DNA of 60,846 nt from Hydnum rufescens UP504. Taxonomy: Eukaryota > Basidiomycota > Agaricomycetes > Cantharellales > Hydnaceae. The DNA lies in contig MU129121.1 in assembly GCA_014904985.1 (NCBI GenBank), positions 1 to 60,846 of the forward strand, in the 5' to 3' direction. Below the pieces are notes generated by a model. That model was not told where the DNA came from and did no database searches. It saw nothing but the letters and a program-made list of their open reading frames with translations. Below, one piece after another: positions 31,124 through 42,365 of this stretch; the first letter of the stretch is position 1; the number at the start of each line of letters is the position of its first letter. The position numbers and the translations under genes were made by a program.

Positions 31124-32254
31124 ATGGGAATCCTTGACATCCTAGGCCAAAGACCATTGTATGAACTAGTCACCTCAGCAAAGCCCCTCAGTCTACTTGC
31201 AGCCTTCATCCCCACCTTCCTGCAGCCGATCTGCAATGTCAGAGACATGAACAAGCAATTTTTTGTTCAAAATGAAAGCTTGGATGCACTATGGACCTCC
31301 TGGGACTACGCTTGGGCCCAGGCTGATGAACTTGAATGTGGCTCCAGGTTCCTAATCCCCGCGTTCATTAGAGCAGTGCGATATCAGATCGATGCACCTG
31401 ATCAAACCTGATTCAAGAATCTATTCAAGCCCTGGTACTGCATCGAAGTGCTACATGCCCGTTACCTACAAATTACATGAGTAATAGCCATATTACTAGC
31501 TTACGCCAACTACGTGGTGGCCCACCAACTGTTCATCAACACCCACCCCCCATATGAACGCTTAGAGGATTTGCCCAGAGTGCCCTGGCACCTCAGTGCG
31601 CCTGTTGGCTTCGTTTGGAATAAGCCAACCAAGGACACTGACAACCCTCTCCTCTGGAGACAGTTGCACACATACCAACTTCACGCATTCACAGACTCAG
31701 CCTGCATGATAGATTCTGTAGAAGCTCTGCCCAAGGCTCAACAAGTCCTACTCAATGGCAAGTACTTCACCACAGACAAAGCCCAGCAACAAGAGCCCTT
31801 ACTCCTTTGTGCTACCTTTGAAGGTGATGCCCCTCCCTTCCCAGGAGAAGATGATCATGAGAGCTACAAATGGGAAGACATCTTCCCAGGGCCGCCCCCT
31901 TGCCCCGACAATTTCGACATCCTAGATAATGCCATGAGGCAACTGTACACGATATCGTACTATCAACTGGATGGGACCTTCATGACAGTGGCTGAATGAA
32001 GAGTAGTCGATGCCAGTCCTATACCCACAGAAAACACAGACGGACTGACTAGCCTGCAGCCCGATGTCCACATGGCCTCACCAACCTGGGGAGACAATCC
32101 CCAACCCACCGAGACCTCTGGAAGTACTTCAAGGAGCGACATTGACAGAGATAATTGGTGGGAGGGACTACCTAATCAGGTGAGTCTGCCTACAATGGTG
32201 CATCCTGACTCCATCCAGACTTGCGCTGACTACAAACCATGCCCAAGGCCATGA
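31124..32254 (+). pseudogene. Extra 3' ORF of the gypsy element, unknown product
   Basis: After pol and before the 3' LTR lies about 1.8 kb with a long frame broken only by a few TGA codons. 31124-31411 begins MGILDILGQRPLYELVTSAK; 31514-31999 follows in the same register; 32072-32254 continues. No domain recognised: there is no signal peptide or transmembrane helix of the kind expected for an envelope protein. It contains many W, Y, P and acidic residues (GPPPCPDNFDILDNAM). A sense-strand extra ORF after the chromodomain is unusual enough to note; it may be a captured host gene or a lineage-specific protein. 32260-32845 shows further broken frames. Confidence 0.5.
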
Positions 32255-32845
32255 GGATGCCCATGAGACCCCCACACGGGACCCAACTGCATTGCTGGAG
32301 TCCTAGAAGAAGACCCACACTGGCGACCAGGAGAGGAAGACCCACCTAGGTCGGACAGCTCATACTGGTCTAGCTCCTCATGACGACCCTATTCTCCTGA
32401 ACATCGCACCTGTGCTCAAGACTCCACAACCAATGACCATGAAACGTGATGGTCTTCCCCTCCATGGGCCTTGGAACGATACCACCCCCCTCCTCCACCC
32501 AACCAAGCGGCCTTCTACATGGCAGGTGAGGCAATCCTGCCTCCCAGCCCCAGATCATGGGCTGCATGCCCTTCATAAATGCCACAGACAGGTCATGGCA
32601 AGTAGCGCCTATCATCCAATTAGGCACCCCCATGGACAGGCCAGATCGCCTCCAGCCGCATGACCAAGCCGAACTTGAAATGGCCCACACAGGTACCAGC
32701 GGATCTCGACACTGGGCCATATGCTCAGAAGTCCGCCGCAACCAATACTGCAGTGCACAGGACAGCGATGAGGACTTGTATCCCAACGCTTGCCGAGGAC
32801 ACTCCTCACAACATTAAAGCCTTGCACCGCAGGACTGGGGGGCAA

Positions 32846-33351
32846 TGTTAGTGGTGTGTAAGCCCAGCAGGCACATGGCTTTACTGACAATTCATAACTC
32901 ACTGTATTTACTCATCCTTTTCCTTTTATTTCTCCTTTTACTCCTTTCCTACACAACCAGTGGAAAGCTTCTCCCACGGGGAGTTTGGTGCTGCCCTGGA
33001 TTTAGCTATCCTTCTGCTTACTTAATAGTGTAGTGGTTTAGTAGCCAATCCGGGTCCACCCGAATGCATCTTTTTCCATTCACTCAGTCTGCTATTCGCA
33101 GTGCACAGTCCAGTGCACTGCGACCTACATACTGCATGACACTAGTCATGAACATCTTCAGTCCTACTGAACCCGGGAATACATCCGTCACGTCCATTAC
33201 TGTCCACCTGGCTGTTCCCAGATGATATTCTCTCCTACCCGACTTGCTCGCTCCATCATCTGATGAAGCTAATAGTCGTAAGCCCAATCCGGAGCCTCCT
33301 CCTCAAGTCACATGTTGCAATAACCTTAGTTCGGACATGACCGAACTAACA
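32846..33351 (+). repeat. 3' LTR of the gypsy element
   Basis: 506 bp, same ends as the 5' LTR; TSD aggtg follows at 33352-33356. The two LTRs differ at a modest number of mostly transitional sites, so divergence could date the insertion once transitions at CpG are set aside. Confidence 0.95.
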
Positions 33352-34263
33352 AGGTGAGCAGAATTGAGCAGGGCTAGTAGCTTGGTCTCAACAACCTTGA
33401 AGATGACTTAGCTCCAGATGGCTTTAGATAGACTGTTTTTTAGATTATCAGCAGAAAAGTTGATAGTTGTTGACAGTGGTTGATTTCCAGAGTGAGGAGA
33501 TGGGGGTTCAAGAAAATCTGCTAGCTTATATACCTTTCTGAAGGTGGCTGTGCATGGAGCAAGAACAAAAGCTATGAGATCAGTAGAACAAAAGAGTAAT
33601 AACAGAATGATGTCATAATGCAGTCATGGCTGAGTCATCCATAAAGTGTGATGTCATAGTGATGTCATTTATAAAGAGAACAAAAGGAATCATAAGGGGA
33701 ATGATGTCACTAATTTGCTGAGCTTGTGGAGTGGTTGGAGCATGATGTCACTGGACTTGTGATGTATCTTGGAGCTCATGGGAAGCAAAATTAAGGGATA
33801 TCTCTGGGTTTTGGAGATTAATTTGAGCCTAGTCCAGTGGTTAAGGTGTTTTTGTCACTGGTTAATAATAGGAACAAGTGCATGGGGTGGAATTTGATGC
33901 AGAGACAGCATTTTGTATCCATGATAGGTGTTCTTGGTACCATTCAATGCATATTTTTAATAGCTTTCTGGGTGCAGTGGTTCCAAGCAGATCAGATGCA
34001 AACTGATGGAGAAATTCATAAAATACTGGTGGGTGTTGGATTTGACTGTAATATTGTGCTGGAGAGTGTGGTTTTGATCTGTTCTTGGCATTTTCAGTAC
34101 CATTTAATGCATATTTTTAACAGTTTTCTATATGCAGTGGTTTTGAGCATATTGGATACAAACTGACAGAGAAATTCATTAAATACTGAAAGATTTGTAT
34201 TTTGATAGTAAAATCAGTCTGGAGAGGGCAGTTTTGGACCATTCAGCTTGTATTTGGTACTGT

Positions 34264-35600
34264 TGTTGGAGGGACCAATCCCTACTACATGCAAACCCCA
34301 TCTGAGGATGATCTTCCAAATAAATGAACCAATTTCCATGTCAATCCAGACATCAATTCCCACACCATCATTCATTTGAGAACAAGCTTGAATCCCATAT
34401 GTCTAGAATCCACAAATCTGTGTCATTCCTTTACTCATACATGAGCCAATTTATTGTTCATCTGCAGCACTTCAACAGGCCACCCTATATTCCACTTTTC
34501 ATGCCATACCTCAATGTGGCAATAGCAATTCAACTTGCTTGCTTTGTTTGACCTTGGAATACTCTCTCTCTTTTGACACACACTTCCTGTTGCCTCAAGG
34601 GCAACTCTAACAAATTGAAATTATGTAATACAACAGATTACACACCCAGGCCTTGATTCTGACTTGTGGACCTGTCACATGACAAATAGGGGCTAATGTG
34701 GTGCTCTCAAGGAGTAAAAGTAGAATATCTCCATCAGTTTTGATCAGATCAACTCGAAAAGATAGCACCCAGACATCTATGATTCACACCTTTCAGATGA
34801 TACCAAACACGAGCCAAACAAATCAAAACTGCACTTTCCAGGCTGATTTTACTATGTGTTTCATATTTTCATTCAGTATTTTTCAAATTTCTCCATCAGT
34901 TTTGATCCAATTCATTTGTGACAAGCATGCCTAGGAAGCTGTCAACAGTCTTCATCCAATGGTACCAAGGGAAAAATGCTCTGATAAGCACTCAGCTCTC
35001 TACAATTCAACTCCCCCATGTCTCATTCCATTATTGCCTCCACTTTTTTTGATTATTCATGGCAATTATTCTCTTCCCCTCTTACATCCAATGAAGGTTA
35101 CATCTAGGACAACCAGTTCCACCTTTCCTCAAGGGATTTTGTTCAGTAGGAGAGGATGAATAGCTTGGTTAAGCCATATTCCCTTATTCTGAGTTGATTT
35201 TTAAATATCTCCTTCAGTTTCAAAGCTTTTGACTTGATTTCTTTTTCATCATTTTTTCCTTAACCCCACCTTCCTGCCAGTTACCATAGCATTTTTCTGT
35301 GATGTAATTAAGTGCAGGAGATATGAATTTCTATAGTCTTCCCCCTCCCCAGTTTTGAGGCACTGATGTATTGCCACTGGTTCCTTGGGTGAATTCCACC
35401 AAGACTACTACACTTTGTGGGCCTCAAGAGCAGAGCCTTAGGGTGTGGTATTGTGACCCAGATTCATTCTTTGTTCTATTACTTGGGCAGGTGTTGCTTA
35501 CAGCATTAGATTTCCATCCAAAAAGACCTTTATTCCTTTGAGCCTCAACATTTGGATTAATCCCATGGTCCCTTCTTTTCATTCTCAATTCTCACTTACA
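34264..35600 (+). mobile_element. Solo LTR, family LTR-A, copy 3
   Basis: 1337 bp, TGTTGGAGGGACC ... CACTTACA, inserted in LTR-D copy 1. The 4-bp duplications read ctgt and ccat; in the intact LTR-D copies this site is ccgt, so each TSD copy lost the CpG by a different transition. The copy is CpG-poor. Confidence 0.88.
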
Positions 35601-35797
35601 CCATTTGAAAGGTATGAATCATAGCTTTCCAAGTGTTATATGGGTGAGCATTTCTGATCAAAACTGATGGAGTAATAGAACTCAGTTTCTGCACATAGCC
35701 ATAATTAATTTTGTAATTGGTCATGTGATCATCCACAGGCTGGAAGTGGTGTGATTCCACATTTTCTGATACTGGATGTTTTTATCTTCCACAGCAG

Positions 35798-36534
35798 TCC
35801 ATTCCCCTTTTTCAATTGTCCCCCACTTCCCTCCCATCTCATCAAGCTCAGGCATCAGATCCATATCTCCTCCTTCATTATCTGAATCCTCCAATGCCCC
35901 CATGTCATCCACACCCAGCCCTCCCCATGAATATGATGGGATTCTGAAAGCCACTTGCCACTAGCCATTGAGGGATCAGAGGCAAGCAAGCTCTCTGCAA
36001 GCCACCAAAGGGCAGGCACCTCTTCTTGGAGCTTAGCAGCCAAGCATGTGAATGAGAAACTTTGGATGTGCCCCACATGAAGGTGGGTGGCATTGGTACA
36101 CAAACCAAAGTGCAAGCCAGCAACATGATGCACATCAGACATATATATGCTCTTGGCTTCTTTCAGGAGCCATGTCTCAACTGATGCATGGGTATATTGG
36201 CTAGTGTACAAGGCCTGTAGTACATCTGCAATTGATAGTGAGGTGATAATGCTTATATGTGATGGGATTTGAGTCCTCATTGAGGTGGATAGGAAAGAGG
36301 AAATCTCCAGGAAGTTGCTATGCAGACATTCAAGAACAGGGTTAAGCCTCAGTGTGGCAGTCAATTCCATTTATGTTGACAAAAGAGAGTAAACTATATT
36401 CCTCTTAGTCCAAAGGCATGATGATGGAGAGGAGGGGCTAGCAAATGGAGAAGTGCCAAGTTGGCAAAGGCCAGTTTGCTTCCAGCCATTGTTCACATCA
36501 TCTTGTTGGCTGGGACATTGCCCTGTCTGGGAGG
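35798..36534 (-). pseudogene. DUF6589 gene remnant, N-terminal part
   Basis: Minus frame 36370-35855 begins MELTATLRLNPVLECL and contains SIADVLQALYTSQYTHASVE, an AAKLQEEVPALWWLAESLLA block and a C-terminal SDPSMASGKW. These match the usual DUF6589 N-terminal pattern (VLQ.LY.S...H..VE and a W.LL..LL stretch). A second frame, 35954-35798, carries the acidic linker DDMGALEDSDNEGGDMDLMP and runs to WGTIEKGEWT. The frame change between them may be an intron or an indel. Translation continues into 19640 once LTR-D is removed. Upstream, 36371-36534 is Ser/Gln/Pro-rich and is cut by LTR-A copy 4. Function of the family is unknown. Confidence 0.7.
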
Positions 36535-38081
36535 TGTTGGAGGGAAAAACCCCTGCCACATAGAGTTCCCTTTCAGCATTGAATTTTCCAATGAATGAAT
36601 TAAAAATGTAACAATATGTCATCCAAATAACAATTCTTTTGTCTGTTCAAGAATGAGCATGAATTCCATATGCTTGAAAACATGTAAATGGAATGCTCAT
36701 TCCCCCTGTACATGAGTCAATCTCCAAAGGTCTTCAACAGGCCACAGGGACTGTATTCATCTATGCCCTACCATAAGCCATGATATGGTGGACCCAGCAA
36801 TTCAACTTGCCCTTCTGTATATCATCTTGAATTCCCCTTCAATCTGCTCATATGAATCTTGTTACCTTAAGGGCAACTCTAACAAATGGTGATTATGTAA
36901 TACAACAAATTACACACCTGGGCCTTCATTCCTACTTGTGGATGCATTACATAATCAAATAGGGGCAAATGTGGCACTCTCAAGTAGTATTTGTTGAATT
37001 TATCTGTCCATTTTGATCTAATGAACTCGAAAAGGTAGCGCCCAGAAAGATATGATTCACACCTATCCAACAATACTAAGTACAAGTCAATCTGATTAAA
37101 ACTGCACATTCTAGAATGATTTTACTTTGTAATCCATGCTCTTAAGGAGTATTTTCACTTTTCAAAGTCAATTTGTGTCCAATCAATTCTGAATATAGCT
37201 CCCTGAAAGCTGTGATCAATACCTATCTAATGATACCAATTATGTGTTTATCAGATTGAAACTGAAGCTTCTGGAATGATTCCACCTGCTAGTTCACATT
37301 CAAAAGATGTATTTCTCAAATTTCTCTGTCAGTTTTGATCAGATTTGCACAAAACAACCATGCCTAGAAAGGTATTTAGAATTTCTATCCAATGGTATAA
37401 ATGGCATCACAAATGAAAAAGAAATCGGTGTTCTGCATATGAATTTCCCCCTTGTCTCAGGAGAACATCATTCCTCCTTCCAATTTTCAAATATCAAATA
37501 TTGTCCAGCAGCCTTATATCCGAAGGATAGGACATCCAGGATAACTTATTCCACCATTCCTCAAGGGAATCTGTCCAAACGGGAAGGAGAAATAGTCATT
37601 TTATGCTTTATCCTATCCCCAGCCTTGTAAATTGAATATCTCTGTCAGTTTTGAAGCTTTTGACTTCATCCCTTTTTCTACATATTTCCCCTATCCCCCT
37701 GCTACCATCGGATATTTTATCTCATAGCCAGGCTGTATATTAAGCAAACTGTGTTGAAAATTCCATTGTCTTCCCCCTCCCCAGTTTGAAGCACTGAAGT
37801 ATTGCTGCTGGATTTCCAGGTGAATTCCATCTGAGGACACTGCTCCTACTGCACTTTGTCTAAGGCTACCAGACTAGGACATTGGAGTGTGGTATTTGTG
37901 GCATAATTTCCCCTTTATTCATCTGCTTGGGCAACTACTGCTTACAGTGGATTATCCTCTATCCTAAAGACCCTCTTACACTCGGACCTGAATATTCAGA
38001 TTATTTTGGTGGCCCCCACTCTTCATTCTCAATTCCATATTGCAGACTGTAGCAGAGATCCCCCTTTTTCTCTTGCTTACA
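36535..38081 (+). mobile_element. Solo LTR, family LTR-A, copy 4
   Basis: 1547 bp, TGTTGGAGGGAAAAACC ... CTTGCTTACA, with perfect 4-bp TSD gagg (36531-36534 and 38082-38085). More diverged from the other copies and somewhat longer. It contains the TCTCTGTCAGTTTTGATC words that are the reverse complement of the shared LTR-A/LTR-D module. No ORF. Confidence 0.88.
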
Positions 38082-38184
38082 GAGGGGAGACTAGGCACCT
38101 TTCTTTCCCAACCCCCACCCTTCATTTTGTTTCATCACTTTGTTTACTGGCTTAGTTGTGAGAGCAGCAGATAATCCCACCCAC

Positions 38185-38666
38185 TGTTACAAGTCATACT
38201 TGCAACCTTGCAAGATTAACCACAGCTATCCCACAATCACATGACTTTGCTGCCCATTGCTTACAACACCCAATCCTCCTCCTTTATTAATCCACTCCTT
38301 CCTGCTGACATCTCCCTGTCCTTTATTCATCCTTCCCTTCTTAGTAACTACCTTACCAATCCCTCCTTGATCTCTCAGTATATAAGTAGCTACCTTTTGT
38401 AACCTTGCTCCTTAGAAGATTGAGAATATATTGTCTTCAATTGAACTCTCATCCTCACAATTAAGCCTTTCATCTCTCACAAACTCTTCTCTTGTGTTAA
38501 GCTTCATTGAGAATTAGTCTTCTGCCTCACTCCTCTCACATACTTGTCTTTTGCGATCTCACATAATCCTCATGCTGTGACTCCTCATCAATCATCTTAA
38601 GGAATTCCCTTTTGTACTTGACCCAATTACATAATCGCCTCCTCATACTATGAATGACCCTTAACA
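38185..38666 (+). mobile_element. Solo LTR, family LTR-E (copia-like)
   Basis: 482 bp, TGTTACAAGTC ... GACCCTTAACA, perfect 5-bp TSD cccac (38180-38184 and 38667-38671). TATATAAG at about 38379 lies some 195 bp in, with a pyrimidine-rich downstream part (TCTCTCACAAACTCTTCTCTT), as in many fungal copia LTRs. No internal region adjoins. Confidence 0.85.
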
Positions 38667-40060
38667 CCCACCTGCACAGTCATATCTGCTGCCATCATGC
38701 ACCAAGATTGGCAAAGCAATTGCTTTGCAATCTCTCACAACCATGCCAGTAGAGACAAAGGTTTTGACTGAAAAGCAATGGATACAGACTCACTAGCACA
38801 GTTGTATCCAAGGTAAACAATCCTTGGTGTAAACATAAATGATGCCAGTCATTATAGCATCTTCCCTGCATTGTTAATTGGACTTGTTCTTCAGGCTGTC
38901 TCTTATTGCTGTTAATTATTTAGTAATCATTTAATTTCAGATTTTGGAGTTTGTCACATAACTCAGATATATCTACTATACTCAAGAGCAAGCCAAGGGG
39001 GGGGGCATGTGATCAAATCTGGGAACATAGGTACCCCCTCTGGGGACCCTAAATACTTTTTTTGACCTCATTTTAGGGAGTCACTGGGGGAACCTAGGAA
39101 TGCTTTATGAGGCTTCTGGATGGTTTTAAGCTGTAATACATTGATAATCAAGCTGCAGGTGATAACTGAGGTCACACTTCTACCCTTTGCCACTTATTTG
39201 GCTGCTGATCCTCATCCACAGACCTGTCTATCTTCAGTCCTGTTGACCAGTATTGCAATTTTGGGTCACTTGACCTCTTGGTGGCATTTCATGTTGGAAT
39301 TGGGGGATGGGTGACTCATTGCTTAGTCAGCATAATCCTCGTATAGTGTCTCAGGATGTATCAAACCCTCATTAGCCTGAACTCCGATTGTTGCGTGAAT
39401 CCCCGAGTGCTTGACAGTGATCCTTCAACATTTGGACACCCTCCACCCAGTCAGAGCCATATTCATTGACCTATAATAGAAACTTGAATTTGGTTCCTGG
39501 AGAAAATAGAAATAATGCTGACTCTGAGGTCAAATAACAATGCCATTCCTCTTTTTGGTCATTGATACGGCTCCTAGGCAGATAAGAGACTTGCTGGCGA
39601 TACCAGGGATGCCCGCACAGTCAGGTCATGTGCCAAGTTCTCACGGGCTAACTTAATGCCTATATTTGGTCTTACATCCGTTAAGTCCGTATATCCACCT
39701 CGGCTCCGACAGATATAGGCGGATTTAAAGGGTACCCCCCCCTCCTCAGGTCTTCAGTTCATAATTCGACCTGAGTTCCAATATTTGATTCCTTACACCC
39801 CTTGGAGCAAGCGCAGGGAGACGCCATAACGACTGGGAAGGAGTCTGCCAGATATGGTGATCTGGCACAGATATACACCACATGACTGAGAACAAGTCAA
39901 CATCCAAAGTCAAGGAAGTATCAGATCCAAAATTCAAATTCAAAGGCGGCAGCATCAAAATCAAAGTGAGGGAAGTCGGATCCAAATTCCAAATTCAAAG
40001 TCGTGAAAATCAAAGTTTAATAATTTTGTAAAGCATCATGTCATATCAGGGTCTTGGTCA
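38667..40060. other. Intergenic region; CpG content returns near 39.35 kb
   Basis: No gene supported. 38750-39350 is CpG-poor; from about 39350 on, CpG is frequent again. 39880-40030 has near-repeats of AAATTCAAA/AATCAAAGT. It includes the 3' flank of the DUF3533 gene. Confidence 0.5.
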
Positions 40061-41926
40061 TTATTGTTGGTCCCCATCGAACATTTCGTGCTTCTGGGGG
40101 GGTATAAAAGTGGCCTCCGCGGCCCTAGCTCTACGGCGCACTAGCAAGGTGAAGAGCGGGATCGTGAAGCATGACAGGGCGATCCAAGCGATCAGGACCC
40201 CGGCGTTGAGACCCAGGTGGGACTTGGTATTGAAGATGATCGTGCGCGTTGCTTGCCCCATGTTGCTATGAGACCACGAAGGAGTCAGAAAAGTTCATGG
40301 TAGAGGAATATGGGAGGGAGATTTAGAACGCACTAGACTGGGATCCCATAGCCATATCTGATGAAAGAACAAGTGCATGTCAGATTGTTTCGATCAAATC
40401 GGGCGACGCTGCACGGTGGACTTACCTGTAGAACCATGGCTCAAGAACGATCGGAAGAGCAGCAACCGCTACATTACAAATGATCTGGAGAGGCATCAAA
40501 TTCAGTGGTCTTGCTCATCGATGGACTTGCAGGGTATGCATGGCTTACGAGAGGGATGAGGAAGTAGCTCATAAACCTTTCCGTGAGGAGCGTGATCATT
40601 GCCTCGGTGGCCAGGCCGAGTGCGGCCATGCCCATGTAGGTGTAGAGCCAGAAGACGAAGAATCCGCCCGCACGAGTGTACCTAGCGAAGACCAGAGAGG
40701 AAAATCAGGAGGACGGCGGATGGAGTTCGGGGCGGAATAAAGCACTTTGCATTGAAGGGGACTTTAAAGCACAAGGCGACCATGGCGTACGAGAACGATA
40801 CAGGGACGTAGAGAAGAAGCGGAGCGAGGACCCGGAGAAGTAAGAGGTCCTTTGTCTTCAGGTACGGTTCAAGTGCTTGGCGCATTACATAGCCTGAGAG
40901 CGTCTGCATGTGATGTGGATTTATGGACAGATAACATGTTGAGAATAATAGATGGACATACAATGACGAAGGCAAAGATGATAATGTAGATGGATCCGAC
41001 CAGTGTCAAAGCCGATGCCACAGCCGCACTGAGGAAATTATATGATGAGTGACACTCCGATGACGCAAAATGCTGAAGATCATACGTATATGGCCGTAAA
41101 TTGTCCTGTGTGTATGAGATAGGTGTAGTGATCGTCTGTGGTGCTGCGATCAGCGCTGCCAGCGCGGTAGCGTTTCCAGACTGGGAAGCTAGGTATCGCG
41201 CCGCATATGAGGCGGAGAAATTGGCAGCAGCAGCTGATATAAGTCCCTGGGTGAACGGGACGATGTACGTATTGGTGGCAAGTTCATTTCGAGCTTGGTT
41301 GTACATGAACACCAGCGCAGTCGACGGATTGTAACGTGCATCCCCATTTTGGCGAGCAGTAATCAGTTTCGATGTCGCGTTTGGTGATACTGCGTGGTGG
41401 GATATAAGAGTGTGACTTACCGTACACGAAAAGGAGTACAGCACTTACCGACAAGAGCGGCCCACGCCCGTTCCTCGACGACGTCGTTGGCAATATCTGC
41501 CTCGCTACCGAATTTGGATGCATCCTTGATGATCCATCCCAGCTTAGCTTGGGTTTTGGTGTTGATATTAGCCTGGACTGCCGTTCTCATGGCATTCCCG
41601 ATATCACCTCCATCCAGATCTACGAACCAGACGGGTAGTCTGTCGGAATACGATCTCTGGTGGGCCAGAGAGCCAAAATATACAGGACTTGATAGAGGTG
41701 TGTGAGGTAGGGGTGCAATGCGAGGGCAACGACAACCTACATGCACGCCCACAGGACGATGAGAGTCAGAACGACCGTCCCCACCATGGCCTTGATATAT
41801 AGCTTCCGCTGCTCAGCCACTTCTGGGCCCAGACTAGGCCATCACAGAGTCAATCTGGGAACTCGACAGACAAAGAAGAATGGACATGCAAGAATGAGAA
41901 AACTTGCGAGGTGGTGCACCAGTCAT
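40061..41926 (-). CDS. DUF3533 / SNG1-family membrane protein
   Basis: Intact host gene with ten exons: 41926-41904, 41833-41741, 41687-41449, 41389-41086, 41028-40962, 40903-40746, 40681-40549, 40484-40426, 40357-40334 and 40265-40061. They total 1305 nt, 434 aa plus stop. All nine introns are GT-AG, 53-70 bp, and every phase agrees. The protein has an N-terminal helix (TVVLTLIVLWACIPVYFGSL), then the family hallmark LPVWFVDLDGGDIG and an extracytoplasmic loop with LGW. Several C-terminal helices follow (ASALTLVGSIYIIIFAFVIV and others), ending after AGVLIAWIALSCFTIPLFTL with a basic tail. Yeast SNG1 confers nitrosoguanidine resistance and the family is related to ABC-2-type membrane proteins, probably in membrane homeostasis. 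The first 23-bp exon is the least certain part. The gene is CpG-normal, unlike the surrounding transposons. Confidence 0.9.
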
Positions 41927-42365
41927 GATGGACTAGTTGCTCGTGGGAATACTTTGTCGAGACTGTAGGGTATTGCGCTTCGAACTAGCTGGATTGGAGA
42001 CCACAACGTCGTCTGAGGAGGGTATAACTCAAGTCGTAAGCTGGACGCGAGTGTCCGCCCAGAAATCCAAGGGTAGAAGAGCATTCAATATAGCGTGCGT
42101 GGCATCAGAATATAGCGTGCGTGGCCTCGGCAAAACCGGGGAGTTTGACTAACCCTGATTGCTGAGATCATCAGCGCGGTCGCGTGGGAATAAGGTGGCT
42201 TCAGAAGGCGGCGCTATTCAAACGTCGCAACAGGCTTCTTTCTTGCTACACCCTTCTTTCTTCAGGGGATGCCCATCAGCATCACGGCCTGCGACATCGT
42301 TGAAAAACGCCAGAAATTTTGCTCACCCAAACCGCCCCCTGCTGAGCAATCTATTGCTTCCGGGT
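41927..42365. other. 5' region of the DUF3533 gene and spacer
   Basis: CpG-normal; contains a short direct repeat (ATAGCGTGCGTGGC at 42091 and 42113). No gene supported. The promoter of the DUF3533 gene should lie here; no clear TATA box was seen. Confidence 0.4.

Larger units (their letters stand above)
20457..33351 (+). mobile_element. Full-length Ty3/gypsy chromodomain retrotransposon
   Basis: Two 506-bp LTRs (20457-20962, 32846-33351), both TGTTAGTGGTG ... ACTAACA, with TSD aggtg (20452-20456 and 33352-33356). Order of parts: an upstream ORF of unknown function, gag with zinc knuckle, protease, reverse transcriptase, RNase H, integrase, chromodomain, and an extra 3' ORF. Removing the inserted LTR-A (25884-27266) and LTR-D (27996-29612) leaves about 9.9 kb. 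Frameshifts and many TGA codons make it non-functional as read. A G-rich polypurine tract (GGACTGGGGGGCAA) precedes the 3' LTR. Confidence 0.95.
20139..33373. mobile_element. Small TIR element (MITE-like), split by the gypsy element
   Basis: Present only in LTR-D copy 1. It starts CCCTGCTCAATTCTGCTCAC at 20139 and ends with the reverse complement at 33373, flanked by a 7-bp near-duplication ccagtag/ctagtag (20132-20138, 33374-33380). Without the gypsy it is about 335 bp (20139-20456 plus 33357-33373). Its right inverted repeat received the gypsy insertion, so the gypsy TSD aggtg is part of the repeat. Confidence 0.75.
19641..35793 (+). mobile_element. LTR-D copy 1, split by nested insertions
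   Basis: Begins TATAGAAGAAGG at 19641 and ends CTTCCACA at 35793, with a 4-bp duplication acag/gcag (19637-19640 and 35794-35797). Without its insertions (MITE plus gypsy at 20139-33373, LTR-A at 34264-35600) it is about 1.6 kb and collinear with the intact copies at 27996-29612 and 50194-51878. Ends match imperfectly as inverted repeats (TATAGAAGA against TGTGGAAGA). No coding capacity. Confidence 0.8.

Noticed and set aside
39746..39985. 79-codon minus-strand ORF near the DUF3533 gene
   Set aside because: Composition is repetitive (LTLILMLPPLNLNF) from AAATTCAAA-type repeats; it lies past the DUF3533 stop and shows no splice continuity.
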